A DNA stretch of 64,000 bases, taken from the NCBI RefSeq assembly GCF_023715505.1, contig NZ_JAMBOH010000013.1, forward strand, positions 83,414 through 147,413. The letters run 5' to 3'. This document shows positions 35,266 to 45,893 of this stretch, one piece after another. Each line of letters begins with the position of its first letter. Position 1 is the stretch's first letter. Made by a program: the position numbers and the translations under genes. The stretch comes from Neobacillus cucumis. GTDB lineage: Bacteria > Bacillota > Bacilli > Bacillales_B > DSM-18226. The notes below the pieces were generated by a model. The model did not search any database. It was not told the origin of the DNA and saw only the letters and a program-made list of their open reading frames with translations.

Positions 35266-36081
35266 TTACGAATGATTACGGTAGTTCAATTGCTCTTTTA
35301 TCGCAGAATAATAAAAATTTAACGGACGATCTAATTCCTTAAATTTTTTCACAAACAAAGCAGTTAACATCAAAAATCCAATATAGGGTCCAAAAATTTC
35401 CTTAAATAGTGGTCCCTTGCTTTGAAAAGCTTTTAGATTGAGCCTAGACTCCTTTGAAGGTTTTGCATGGTATACAATTACTTGATTTATGTAGGATATG
35501 GTATATTCTTTTCTTAATAATTGACTTAATAGAATATTTTCCTCACCGCTAGGATATTTAGCCCCTAATCCAAATTCCTCATTAAAGACTAAATCTTCCG
35601 TTTTTATTCTATCCAAACGAATAAAAATTTCTATGGATGATTTTTGAAATATTTGCCTGAAATTTAATTTTTCATTCGAAAAATCAGAGTACATTTTATA
35701 ATATTGGTTCAAATTCGGATCAAAAATTTGAAAGCAAATAACATCACTTTTGGAATGGTTTTCCTGGAAGACATTTATCACAGATTCAAAAGCATTATCA
35801 GGGTACCAGCAGTCATCATCAGAAAAAGTGACAATGTCACCTGTAATAAATGGTATAGCGGCATTCCTAGCTTTCGAAAGACCCTTCTGACTTAATTTTA
35901 CATGTTTAATAAATAGATTATCATTAAATGGTTCTATATTCCTTTCAACCATAGAATGATTATCCTGAGATACAACAATAATCTGAAGATTTTTATACGT
36001 TTGATTCTTAAGGCTTTCTAATAACCTAACGAGTTCTTTTTCCCTTGTACCAAGTGTCGGAATTATTATACTAAGATTCAA
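35266..36081 (-). CDS. Family 2 glycosyltransferase
   Basis: 271 residues, GT-A fold: LSIIIPTLGTREKELVRLLESL, nucleotide-site region IIVVSQDN, DxD-like FSDDDCWYPD, and GLGAKYPSGEENILLSQLL, which suits a rhamnosyl- or galactosyltransferase-like acceptor region. The C-terminal hydrophobic stretch (FGPYIGFLMLTALFV) may contact the membrane. Substrate unknown. Upstream is about 300 bp of AT-rich spacer holding the next gene's terminator and no visible gene. Confidence 0.85.
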   Translation of the reverse strand: MNLSIIIPTLGTREKELVRLLESLKNQTYKNLQIIVVSQDNHSMVERNIEPFNDNLFIKHVKLSQKGLSKARNAAIPFITGDIVTFSDDDCWYPDNAFESVINVFQENHSKSDVICFQIFDPNLNQYYKMYSDFSNEKLNFRQIFQKSSIEIFIRLDRIKTEDLVFNEEFGLGAKYPSGEENILLSQLLRKEYTISYINQVIVYHAKPSKESRLNLKAFQSKGPLFKEIFGPYIGFLMLTALFVKKFKELDRPLNFYYSAIKEQLNYRNHS

Positions 36082-36318
36082 AGCCCGATCTCACCTCATT
36101 ATCTCTTTATGTGAAAAGACTTAATATGCATTATAGCAGATACATGTTATTAATAAAAACTTTCCAAGTTAAAACTATTAAACAAAATTTCCAAAGACCT
36201 AGTTAAATATTCCCCTAAATTTCACTGCAGTTCATACAGGTTAAAGCTTTTCTTACTTAGAGGACCCATACACTGGATGTTCCTTCACTTAAATCTTCTG
36301 CATGATTTTCCTAAATTG

Positions 36319-36367
36319 AAAAAAAGGGTCGACCTAAAAGTAAGAACTTTTAAGCCAACCCTTTTTA
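36319..36367 (-). terminator. Terminator of the PA14/glucosaminidase gene
   Basis: Minus strand AAAAAGGGTTGGCTTAAAAGT / ACTTTTAGGTCGACCCTTTTT, a long imperfect stem with T-run, directly after the stop codon. Confidence 0.82.
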
Positions 36368-36380
36368 AAGGAAATGAAAA

Positions 36381-39300
36381 TTAATTTCTGCCAATTTCAG
36401 CGATATAATTTTCTGATCCAATCCCAACCCAGGCCATGGTATTACTAGAAGGAACATAAACTTGATACCATAAACCAGTAGAATCTTTAACATAATTATT
36501 AGTTGAGTCAAGAACAGCTCTGAGATAAGTACCATTGTCTAAATTGCCAATAATGGTGCCCCCAGGAGTACTGCGTATGTTTAATTTACCACCCGACTGA
36601 ATATTTTGAACCTGAAGCAAGTTATTGACATTTACATAATTTGCTGATATCCAGCCAACCGTTCCATTTACCGATACCTTATACCACCCATTTTGATATC
36701 CCAATACCGTTATATTCGTGTTGGCTGATAAAGTGGTGATAATAGAATCAGACGTCGATGGGCCAGTTCTTAAATTCACTGATCCGGTTGTATTACCAAT
36801 AATATTATCTGGATAAACTACCAAGGTAGAATTCGGTATATCTCTACCTGGCGTAGGAGGTGGAGTATTACTTTCAGGCAATACCGTTGCATTAGTATAG
36901 TCTGCAGAATTATATGCCAGCATCTTGTTCATCAATCCAGATATTTTTTCTGCCCAATCAAGATCTGTTGCGTACCTCACATTCATACCTTTTAAATTTG
37001 GTGCCCCAGAGTACCATTTACCATCGCTATTCAGGTAGTTTTCCCTTACATACCATGCGACATAATCAATAGATTCGCTAAAGGATGGGAAATAGTAAGC
37101 TGAATCAAATGGTGAACTATCATATGCCCCAAATCCAAAAAGATTATGCTTTCAGTGGCTAGTCTCGAACGGCCCCAATTACTTTCAACAAGTGAATGTG
37201 CTGCCATATATAGTGCGTTTACACCATATTTATTTTGTGCATTAATAAAAGACTGCCCATAACCAATTAAAGGACTATCCGGAACTACGGACTTGATATA
37301 GCTATCAATTGTACCTGCTGTTACATATGATGCAAACCTTAGGTCTAACGATTTATACGGTGGAATAAAGGTTCCAACATAATTATCAGAAGTTGCAGTC
37401 CGCAAGTAAAACTTATCAGCAGGATCTTTTACGTACACATTCCCTTCTTTTAAGAAGGCTGGCGAAGGACCAACGTAGATTGTAGCAGTTACACTCCCCG
37501 GTTCACCCAAATAATGATAAAGTGTTCCGCTTTTGACCTGATAAAAATCCGGTCCATATGGAGCAGGACGCGCCGCCACTCTAAATCCTGTATCTTGGTC
37601 AAGTGTTAAGTTAAAGCGTGCGTTAGAGACATTTTCAAAATACTCAACAATTATTTCATGATATCCTTCAGTCAGTGAAAAACTTGCTGATTTTGCTGTC
37701 CCATTAGCTTCCGCACCATACCAGGCATCTACGACCAGCTTTCCATCAACCCATATTTTTGCCCCATCATCAAAGAAAGCATTTAAAACATAATTACCAG
37801 CTTTATAATATGCTTTTTTCTTAAAACGTGCTGAAAATTCATCACTAGGAATCATGGGGCTTGGGGATTGATCTTTCCAATCAAAATTCAAATCATTGAT
37901 TTTTGTAGTAGAGTTCTTTCCGCCAATTACAACAGCATTTCCGGTTAATGATTTGTTTGGATAAATAAATCCGACCCATTGATCAGTATAGTAATCGGAA
38001 CTAAACGGTTCCAAAGCAAAACTAATACTGCTATCTCCCGTATTTTCATAATACTCAATATCAATCCAATGAATATTTTCCTGACCGGCTGGAACATTAC
38101 TGCGGTTTTTAATATTTACTAGAACAGCATCTTCGTCTACCGAACCTTTCGTCCAGCGGTTTAATACTAGCTCACCATCAACGTAAACCTTTACACCATC
38201 GTCAGCATTTGTTCGGATGATGTAATCCCCGGCATTAATCCGAGAAGAAGTTGAATATTTGGCACTGAATTGATCGGAATTTACTTTTCCCGGAATCGGG
38301 CTTCCAGTAGCATTATTTTCACTAAATTGGCCATTTACAGATGGTATTACTTTTGAATCAATAGGTGGTCCATCTAAGGAAGTATTATTATAGTAATAAG
38401 CTACCCATGAATTAAACGGCACAATATTTGAGAAAATAGATGCTTTTCCAGCGTCCTCATAATAATTTGTTTCGATATTATGGTATCCAGTAGAAGCGTT
38501 TAGCCATAATGCTCTATCTGTTTGACCATCAGAAGCAGACATACGGTCAATAAGGGTTTGTCCATCGACGTTAACTTTTATGCCATCATCCGCCAGCGTC
38601 TGAATAAAATAATTCCCGGCACTAAAATTAGCGGATTGATCAAAAAGCATCTTAAAGTTATCAACAGGAATGTCTTCAGATGGACTTCCAGTTCCCCAAT
38701 TGTAATGAACTTGAGGGGAGGCGTTAAGGAAAAGGTTATTGTCCACTTGCTCATAATTCAATTCTGCATATGCAGTACCACTATTTTCGTAATATTGAAC
38801 TTCAATCTGATGCAGACCGCTGGTTAGATTTACAAGTCCATAACGAATGTTTCCTGAACTATTAATCCATGAATCTATTATAGGAACCCCGTCAACTAGC
38901 AATCTGACACCATCATCTGCCTTTAATTTAAAAAGGTATTTTCCAGGTACGGGGATGTCTAGTTGTTTTTTGAATTTGGCTGCGAACATGTCTGCAGGAA
39001 TCGATTGCTGTGGAGTGCCATTTCCCCAATCAAACCGTAATTCAGGAATAGGCTTAGCAGAATTTTTACCGCCTAATATAATCGGATTACCTGTGAAATC
39101 CAAATTTGGATAGATCTCAGCAAGCCAGCCATTTTCATCGTATGAAGTATTATATGGTTCAATAAAAAAATCTACTAAACTTGCGCCTGTGGCATCATAA
39201 TAATCGACCTGAATCCAATGGATTTCCTTTTCGCTAGCAGGAACATTTTCTCGATCTTTAACCTCAAGTTTAATAGCCTCTTCCGTCTTACCATCATTCG

Positions 39301-41125
39301 CCTTCCATTTATCTATGACAAGCTTACCGTCCACATAGATTCTCATCCCATCGTCAGATCGACTGCGCAAAATATATTGACCTGCAGTTAAGCGTTTGGC
39401 CGTTGTATATTTCGCCGAGAAGTTGTCTTTCGGTATTCCGGATGCAGGACTATTGATGCCAATATTCTCAGTCAATTTCTTCAATGAACCAACTGGTGAA
39501 ATTATTTTGGCTGCAGTTGGATTTCCTTGTAAATTATTATTAGGATAATAATAAGCTAGCCAATGATCCAAAGGGACGATATCTGAATAAACAAAAGCTT
39601 GACCGGTCCCTTCATAATAGTGGGTCTTTACGGTATGTGGCCCTTGATTTACGTTTAACCATAATGCTTGGTTAATAGATCCATTGGAAGGTGTCCATCT
39701 GTTTATTTTCGAATTATTATCGATTTCAACTTTCACACCATCATCAGCTATGGTTTGTAAAAAGTAATCCCCTGCTTGATAATCCCTTGATTGATCAAAA
39801 GTCGCAGAAAAGTAATCTTTTGAAATATTTGCCGGGTTTCCGTATCCCCAATTATAGTGAACTGTATTTGTTTTCACATTTAATACAGAATTCGGGGTTT
39901 GAAAATAATTGAGCTTTAATTTAGCAAGACCAGTATTTTCATAATACTCAACTTTTACTTTATGAATACCCTCTGAAAGAAGGACTTTCCCCTCTTTAAG
40001 AACTGCTGATCCCGGGCCCCAAGAATTGAGTACCAGTTTGTCATCCACAAAAATTCTAAAACCATCATCACTATACGTTTGAAATGTATAATAGCCTTTA
40101 TGAAAGAAATCAGACTTTGTAAACCTAGCGGTATAACGATCATTTGGAATTAACGGATGAGGAGAATGGGAACCCCAATCAAAATTCAAACTCGAAAATT
40201 GCTTCGCAGAGTTGGTACCTCCCAAAATAATAGGAGACCCATTAAAATTAAGGTTTGGGTAAATTTCACCTACCCAAGTATTTTCGTAAGTATGATATGG
40301 CTCCACAAAAAAATCAAGCTGACTGCCGCCTGATCCGTCATAATAGTCTACGTCAATCCAATGGACGTCCTTTTCCCCCGGAGCGGCATTTACTCTATCA
40401 TTAATATCAAGCTTTACCGCATCTTCGGTTTTAGCATCACTGGGTTTCCAATGATCCAAGACAAGTTTTCCGTCTAAATAAACTCTAATTCCATCATCTG
40501 ACCGGCTGCGAAATATATATTGCCCCGCAGGCAACCTTTTTGCGGTTGAATATTTTGCAGAAAAATTATCTTTTGGTATGCCTGAGACAGGGCTGCTTAA
40601 ACCAAGATTTTGAGTTAATCGTTTTAATTTCCCAGATGGTGCAATAACCTTTGCCGCCGTTGGAATTCCTTGCAAGTTGTTATTGGGATAATAGTAGGCT
40701 AGCCAATGATCAAAGGGAACAATATCAGAATATAAGGCTGCTTGTCCCCCGCCTTCATAGTATTCTGTTTTTACAGAATGCGCACCCTCACTAACATTTA
40801 GCCATAGTGAACGATCAACTGTACCAGATGTTGAAGCCCAGCGATTAATTTTATAATTTCCATCTGTAATGACTCTTACTCCATCACTAGCAAGTGTTTG
40901 GATAAAATAGTCACCAGCACTATAAGTACCTGATTGATCAAATAATCCTCTAAAATTATCTTTAGGGACATTATTTGCTGGACTGCCGTAACCCCAATTA
41001 TAATGAACGGTGTTTGTTTTTTGAGTATAATCAAACCCAGCTGCTTTAACACATGGTGAGAAATATAGCAATGAACAAGCAGTAATTCCTGTGGCGATAA
41101 TTGTATTAAGTTTTAAAGACCTCAA
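36381..41125 (-). pseudogene. Giant secreted PA14-repeat glucosaminidase, split by a one-base deletion
   Basis: Two frames form one gene of about 1580 codons. The first gives a TTG-started signal peptide (to about 28), nine PA14-like units in three triplets (SDDGIRVYLDGKLVLDHW-type cores) and the first half of a glucosaminidase domain (NKYGVNALYMAAHSLVESNWG, catalytic Glu in VESNWG). After RLATES the frame breaks near 37148. Restoring one C turns GAAAGCATAATC into GAAAGCCATAATC, and the minus strand then reads on as HNLFGFGAYDSSPFDSAYYF through the second half and two SH3b domains to the stop. The intact domain of the 48.4-51.0 kb gene (KMNLFGYGAFDSTPFVGAYRF) supports this. The break truncates the enzyme after its catalytic Glu. 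A true mutation, phase variation or a sequencing error are all possible. Role: wall turnover, with PA14 units perhaps binding surface glycans. Confidence 0.85.
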
Positions 41126-41450
41126 TATTATAAAAAAACTCCTTTCCTATAAAATTATTTAACTATCATTTTTCAAAATGTTACCAAGGTAATATTATCA
41201 TAATTACCGACAAAATCTAACAATTTCTTACAATATTTTATTGGAAATAGGCTGATAGTTCGAGAAAAAGACAGATAATTTTTAGAACATAAAGTATTTA
41301 TTAGTAATTTTCTATATCTCTCATTATCAAAATCCGTATATGTATTATTTATTATCATGAAAGGAAACCATATAAATGTTTACCTTGATTTGTGTTTGAT
41401 GTATTCTTTTAATGATTTAAATTTTATCGAATAAAGAAGGTGTATAGATT
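41126..41450. other. Intergenic control region between divergent genes
   Basis: 325 bp, very AT-rich, between the PA14/glucosaminidase gene and the flippase gene. Only ribosome sites at both ends (AGGAAAGGAG on the minus strand; AGAAGGTGT on the plus) are clear. No RNA or further gene was recognised. Confidence 0.6.
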
Positions 41451-42866
41451 TTGAAAAAAAACAGCATCATCGGCAATGCTTTTTACCTGTTTTTAGGAAA
41501 TGTTCTGGTACGGTTCTTAACAGCTGCCTCTACTATATTAATTGCCCGTTACTTGGGTGCGGAGGATTATGGGGTTTTAAGTATTGCTTTAGCATATGCA
41601 TCTGTTGCTGCATATTTTACCGATTTAGGGCTTACTCATACTCTTATCAGGGAAGGAACAAAGGAACATTCTTCTATCCCTATTTTGATGAGCAGCTTTT
41701 TTAGAGTTCGTATTATTCTTTCGCTAGTAACTATTTTATTTTCTATTTTAATAATAGAGTTTCTTTACCACGATGATTACCTGAAAGAGGTATTATATAT
41801 AGTCCTTATTCCTACTATAATGGGAGCGGCACTTCAAGGTGTGGGAGCTGTTTATTATCAATTAATTGAAAAAATGCACATAACTGCAATCATAAGAACA
41901 ATTGCAGGATTGACTACAGCCATTGCCTTAATAGCTGGTATGATATTTAAGTGGCCTTTACTTTTTATTGCCCCTGTTTATGGTTTAGCCAATGTTTTGG
42001 CAGGGTTATTTTCCATTTTTATTGTAATAAAATATGTAAATATCTTTAAAGGGTGGAACAAATCGATTTTAGACGGGCTGTTTAGCTTTACTATAAGCGG
42101 TCTTACAATTATGCTTTTACCTCAAATCGGCCCCATTGTTATTGAGAAAGCTTCTGGACTAAAAGAAGCTGGCTTTTTCTCAGCAGCCTACCGGATACCG
42201 TCCCTGCTATATCAAATACCAGGTGTTGTGGCTGCCGCCTTTTATCCTGTTCTTTTTAGGCTTGGCAATAACCAAGAATTTGACAAACACTTAGAATTAA
42301 ATACACGACAATTAAAAATAATGTCCTTTTTAGGGATATCGATGGCAATACCGTTTTTATTCTTTAGTAAATGGTGGATTCACTTTCTTTTCGGGGCTAA
42401 ATGGGAACAATCAGCAACTCCCTTATCAATACTTGCTTTAATGGTTGTTTTACAATCCTTTAACTACCCAATGGCGGATTCCCTAACCACAAAAGGTAAG
42501 CAAAAAACTAGAACGATCATTCAGTTATTCGCTTTGATTTTAGGCATAGTTTTATATTATACTCTAAGTTCAAAATTAGGGAGTACTGGGGGAGCACTAG
42601 CCGCTGTTTTAATCGAAGGAATTTTATTTACATGTTTCTCACTTTTTCAAAAGAACAGCCTTAGATTGTTGTGGAATGGCGGGGCAAAAGTTTTGGCTTC
42701 ATTCTTCATTGTCTGCCTGCTGTATTGGTTGACTCGATCATTTATACATCCATTAATCGGAAGCATTGGATTGGATATAATATTTATTGTATTCATTTTA
42801 TTAATTGATTCAGAAATCAAAAAGTTTTTATTCGATAAAGTCATTTCCAAATTAGTAAAAAAATGA
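41451..42866 (+). CDS. Wzx-type polysaccharide flippase (MATE/MOP superfamily)
   Basis: 471-residue membrane protein with about 12-14 helices, starting LYLFLGNVLVRFLTAASTILIARYLGAEDYGVLSIALAYAS after a TTG start with AGAAGGTGT upstream. It belongs to the polysaccharide biosynthesis (Wzx/RfbX, TuaB-like) family, which moves lipid-linked oligosaccharide units across the membrane. First gene of a plus-strand trio, followed after 6 bp by a GT2 and then a GT4 gene. Confidence 0.9.
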   Translation: MKKNSIIGNAFYLFLGNVLVRFLTAASTILIARYLGAEDYGVLSIALAYASVAAYFTDLGLTHTLIREGTKEHSSIPILMSSFFRVRIILSLVTILFSILIIEFLYHDDYLKEVLYIVLIPTIMGAALQGVGAVYYQLIEKMHITAIIRTIAGLTTAIALIAGMIFKWPLLFIAPVYGLANVLAGLFSIFIVIKYVNIFKGWNKSILDGLFSFTISGLTIMLLPQIGPIVIEKASGLKEAGFFSAAYRIPSLLYQIPGVVAAAFYPVLFRLGNNQEFDKHLELNTRQLKIMSFLGISMAIPFLFFSKWWIHFLFGAKWEQSATPLSILALMVVLQSFNYPMADSLTTKGKQKTRTIIQLFALILGIVLYYTLSSKLGSTGGALAAVLIEGILFTCFSLFQKNSLRLLWNGGAKVLASFFIVCLLYWLTRSFIHPLIGSIGLDIIFIVFILLIDSEIKKFLFDKVISKLVKK

Positions 42867-42872
42867 GGGGTT

Positions 42873-43802
42873 ATGTTGAAAGTATCTGTTATCATACCTA
42901 CATATAATGTAGAGAACTATATAACGAAATGTTTGGAATCAGTTCTAAACCAGACATTTGAAAATATCGAAGTAATTGTAATAGATGATGTCTCAAGTGA
43001 TAAAACGGTAGAAATGGTTAAAGCTTTTTCAAAAAAAGATGCTCGGATTAAGTTACTTGAAAATCAAAAAAACAGCGGCCCTTCTTATACTAGAAATAAG
43101 GGAATTAAAGCTGCAACGGGAGACTTTATTGCTTTTTTAGATAGTGATGACTGGTGGCATCATGAAAGACTTAGCATGATGACTAAGGCTGCAATTCAAT
43201 TGAACGCAGAAATGATCTGTGACAATCAATATTTAATTGATGATAATAGTGTAACACCATGGGGAACTATCTTTCAAAATGGTAATGTTCATATTACAGA
43301 GCCTACTCGGTTTTCAGCCGCAGATTTTATCAATAAAAATTTAGGCTTGAAACCATTAATTAAAAGGTCATTTCTTAAAAAGAATCACATTCTTTTTGAG
43401 GAAGGGTTAAGATATGGCGAAGACTACTTATTGTTTCTAAACTGTCTTATGAACGGAGCAAATGCATTTTTATTACCCGAGGCATATTATTTTTATCGTG
43501 CAAGAGAAGGCTCTCTTGTAACAAATAATATGAAGCTTCTAAACCAAACGTTATCTACTACTAAAGAACTATTATTAGAACCTTTCTATACAAAAGATCC
43601 CCGGGTAAAGGAAGCGCTGGAAAATAGAAAGAAAAATATTCAAGAAGCTATTAAATATTATCAATTTATGCAGCCAATTAAAGAAGGAAACATTGCAAAG
43701 GGTGTATTTCAATTAGCGAAATCACCGAGTATTTTCCTAATTTTCGGCAGAAGACTGCCAAAAATTTTCAAAAATAGAGTACTGAGAAAGATACTGAAAT
43801 AA
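42873..43802 (+). CDS. Family 2 glycosyltransferase
   Basis: 309 residues with GT-A motifs VSVIIPTYNVENYITKCLESVLNQTF, VIDDVSSDKT, and DxD in AFLDSDDWWHHERL. The C-terminal part (EEGLRYGEDYLLFLNCLMNG) resembles WcaA/EpsJ-like sugar transferases. It follows the flippase by 6 bp, and its stop is 10 bp before the chosen start of the next gene. Sugar specificity unknown. Confidence 0.9.
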   Translation: MLKVSVIIPTYNVENYITKCLESVLNQTFENIEVIVIDDVSSDKTVEMVKAFSKKDARIKLLENQKNSGPSYTRNKGIKAATGDFIAFLDSDDWWHHERLSMMTKAAIQLNAEMICDNQYLIDDNSVTPWGTIFQNGNVHITEPTRFSAADFINKNLGLKPLIKRSFLKKNHILFEEGLRYGEDYLLFLNCLMNGANAFLLPEAYYFYRAREGSLVTNNMKLLNQTLSTTKELLLEPFYTKDPRVKEALENRKKNIQEAIKYYQFMQPIKEGNIAKGVFQLAKSPSIFLIFGRRLPKIFKNRVLRKILK

Positions 43803-43812
43803 GGTGATATCA

Positions 43813-44889
43813 GTGAAAAGTAAATTGGCTTTCCTTCTTCCTTCATTTGAGGAAGGCGGGGTAGAAAAGGTGACTATTAACCTTGCTTATGGCTTAAGAA
43901 GTATGGGGTATGATGTTGAATTTGTTGTTTTTAAGAAACAAGGGGCTTTCCTTTCAGAGGTTGAAAAAGAATTTACCATTCATGAACTAAAGATAAACCG
44001 ATCCTCCGAGAGTATTTTTAAATTAGTTACGTACTTTAAACAAAACAGACCGGATTTTTTCATTTCTGCTAAACATTATATTAATACTAATGTATTAATT
44101 GCTAAATTACTCTCACGCACAAAAACAAAGATTATTGTTTCAGGTCACGGGATGTTCTTTAAACGTAGAGGTCTACTGCCATTTTTAATGAAAGTAACAT
44201 ACACTAAAGCAGATGCAATCGTGGCTGTTTCAAACGGAGTGGGCAAAAATATTAGCGAAATTACTAATATTTCTGCTGATAAGATTACTGTTATTCATAA
44301 TCCTGTTATTAGTGAAGAGTTCATTCAAACCTATCAGCAAACAAATGCTTATGTGAAACCCGATGGTTATAAATTAATTCTCTCTATTGGCAGGCTATCT
44401 CCTGAAAAGGATTATACTACCCTTATAAAAGCATTTCACAAGGTCCGAGAGCACCATCCAGTTAAATTAATGATTGTTGGTGAAGGCCCTGAAAGGGATA
44501 AACTCCAAGAAACAATAAACGAATTAAATCTTAACGAGGATGTAGCACTCCCTGGTTTTAAAAAGAACCCTATTGGTTATCTAAAAGCGGCAGATCTCTT
44601 TGTTCTATCTTCGTTGACCGAGGGTTTGCCAACTGTATTAATTGAATCGCTCTATTGTAAGACACCAATTGTTTCAACTGATTGCCCTAGTGGACCGGAT
44701 GAGATATTATGTAACGGAGAATATGGAAAACTAACTCCTGTGGGTGATGCAGGACAACTTGCGGAAGCGATCGAGCACTCGCTTTTGCAAGCAGAAACCG
44801 ATGTCACTCGACTTCGTGATCGAGCCCTTGATTTCACAAGTGAGAAAGCGACCAAGAAGTACGATCTGCTAATAAACAGTTTAATGTAA
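43813..44889 (+). CDS. Family 4 glycosyltransferase
   Basis: About 358 residues. The GTG start six bases after AAGGTG is chosen; an earlier GTG lies inside that ribosome site. GT-B fold: N-terminal LAFLLPSFEEGGVEKVTINLAYGL, C-terminal nucleotide-sugar site ILSIGRLSPEKDYTTLIKAF, IVGEGPERDKLQE, and the GT4 EX7E motif in LSSLTEGLPTVLIESLYC. Most like galactosyl- or GalNAc-transferases of polymer clusters (TuaC/EpsD/GtfA types). Last gene of the flippase operon. Confidence 0.92.
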   Translation: MKSKLAFLLPSFEEGGVEKVTINLAYGLRSMGYDVEFVVFKKQGAFLSEVEKEFTIHELKINRSSESIFKLVTYFKQNRPDFFISAKHYINTNVLIAKLLSRTKTKIIVSGHGMFFKRRGLLPFLMKVTYTKADAIVAVSNGVGKNISEITNISADKITVIHNPVISEEFIQTYQQTNAYVKPDGYKLILSIGRLSPEKDYTTLIKAFHKVREHHPVKLMIVGEGPERDKLQETINELNLNEDVALPGFKKNPIGYLKAADLFVLSSLTEGLPTVLIESLYCKTPIVSTDCPSGPDEILCNGEYGKLTPVGDAGQLAEAIEHSLLQAETDVTRLRDRALDFTSEKATKKYDLLINSLM

Positions 44890-44890
44890 A

Positions 44891-44919
44891 AAAAAGAGGG
44901 AAATTCCCCTCTTTTTTTA
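44891..44919. terminator. Bidirectional terminator between convergent genes
   Basis: AAAAAGAGGG / CCCCTCTTTTTTT with a short AAATT-type loop, serving the GT4 gene and the convergent lipoprotein gene. Confidence 0.85.
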
Positions 44920-44927
44920 TTTATAGA

Positions 44928-45887
44928 TTATTTTTTTATCATCATTATCTCAGTTAAATTCCCATCCTTAATGGTGTATTGGATTTTAAAATCTCCAAAT
45001 TCAGTTGGTTCTAGATTTTTCAAATCATGTGCCTTTTTAAACGTATCAATCGGTAAGTAAACAGGCATTTTTATTACTCTAACCTTTTCTGTCTCATCTA
45101 TCCCCAAATAAAGGCTATATTGTTTATAATAAAAAAATGCTTTAATATCATTTTTACCCTCAAAAACATAGTTTGGTTCTCCAAATCTTCTTGTTAAATC
45201 ATTCTTACTCGTCTCAATGGGAATAGGAACACCTTCGATCAGTCCTAATTTAAGGTAATCATAAAATTTATTTGACAATGCCTTGTTATTATTAACGTCT
45301 AAATCAAGATTAAAGGTAAGAAACTCGGAGCTCTTTAAAATTTCCTCATCGGACTTAGATTCTTCATCTAAGACTGACTTTCCGTTAATTAATTCATCTA
45401 AGGAAACCGTATTATTCGCTACGGTTATTTTAGTAATTTGATTTTCTCCCATATTCAAGACTACTTTTTGATTATCCCTATTAAAAAATATGACCGAATT
45501 ACCAGGATCCTTCTTTTTATACTCAAATAAATCCAAGTCATAGAATTGTTCCAACAGTTGGTCTTTAAACATTCCTACTTTAATTTTTCCGAGTACTTTA
45601 TAATCCGGATTAGTTGTTTCTATATATTGCGAAATATTATACGCATAATGAACAACTAATTTTTTATCTGCAAAAACATCCAAATTCTCTTTAGATTCAC
45701 TCGGGTTCCCTAAGATCTCATCAATATTCCTCATATTCTCACCAATACCAAACCCAAAAAGCTTCATTTCGTTTCCTACGGAATGGTATTTCTCTTTTTT
45801 AACTTCATTGGTTTTTAATTTCAAGCTACAAGCTGAAAGTAAAAACATCACACAAAAAAAACTAAGAACCACTTTTCGATTTGTCAA
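44928..45887 (-). CDS. Lipoprotein with SmpA/DUF4309-like repeated motif
   Basis: 319 residues, signal peptide with lipobox LLSAC (Cys20). The mature protein has two or three similar segments with the pattern FGxGIGENMRNIDEILGNPSE / IKVGMFKDQLLEQF / NDLTRRFGEPNYVFEG, the IGMxxxxVxxxLGxP-like motif of SmpA/OmlA-type and DUF4309 proteins. Function not recognised. It starts 6 bp after the polymerase gene, so it is probably co-transcribed with it and may help polymer assembly at the outer membrane face. Confidence 0.75.
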   Translation of the reverse strand: MTNRKVVLSFFCVMFLLSACSLKLKTNEVKKEKYHSVGNEMKLFGFGIGENMRNIDEILGNPSESKENLDVFADKKLVVHYAYNISQYIETTNPDYKVLGKIKVGMFKDQLLEQFYDLDLFEYKKKDPGNSVIFFNRDNQKVVLNMGENQITKITVANNTVSLDELINGKSVLDEESKSDEEILKSSEFLTFNLDLDVNNNKALSNKFYDYLKLGLIEGVPIPIETSKNDLTRRFGEPNYVFEGKNDIKAFFYYKQYSLYLGIDETEKVRVIKMPVYLPIDTFKKAHDLKNLEPTEFGDFKIQYTIKDGNLTEIMMIKK

Positions 45888-45893
45888 TTTATC

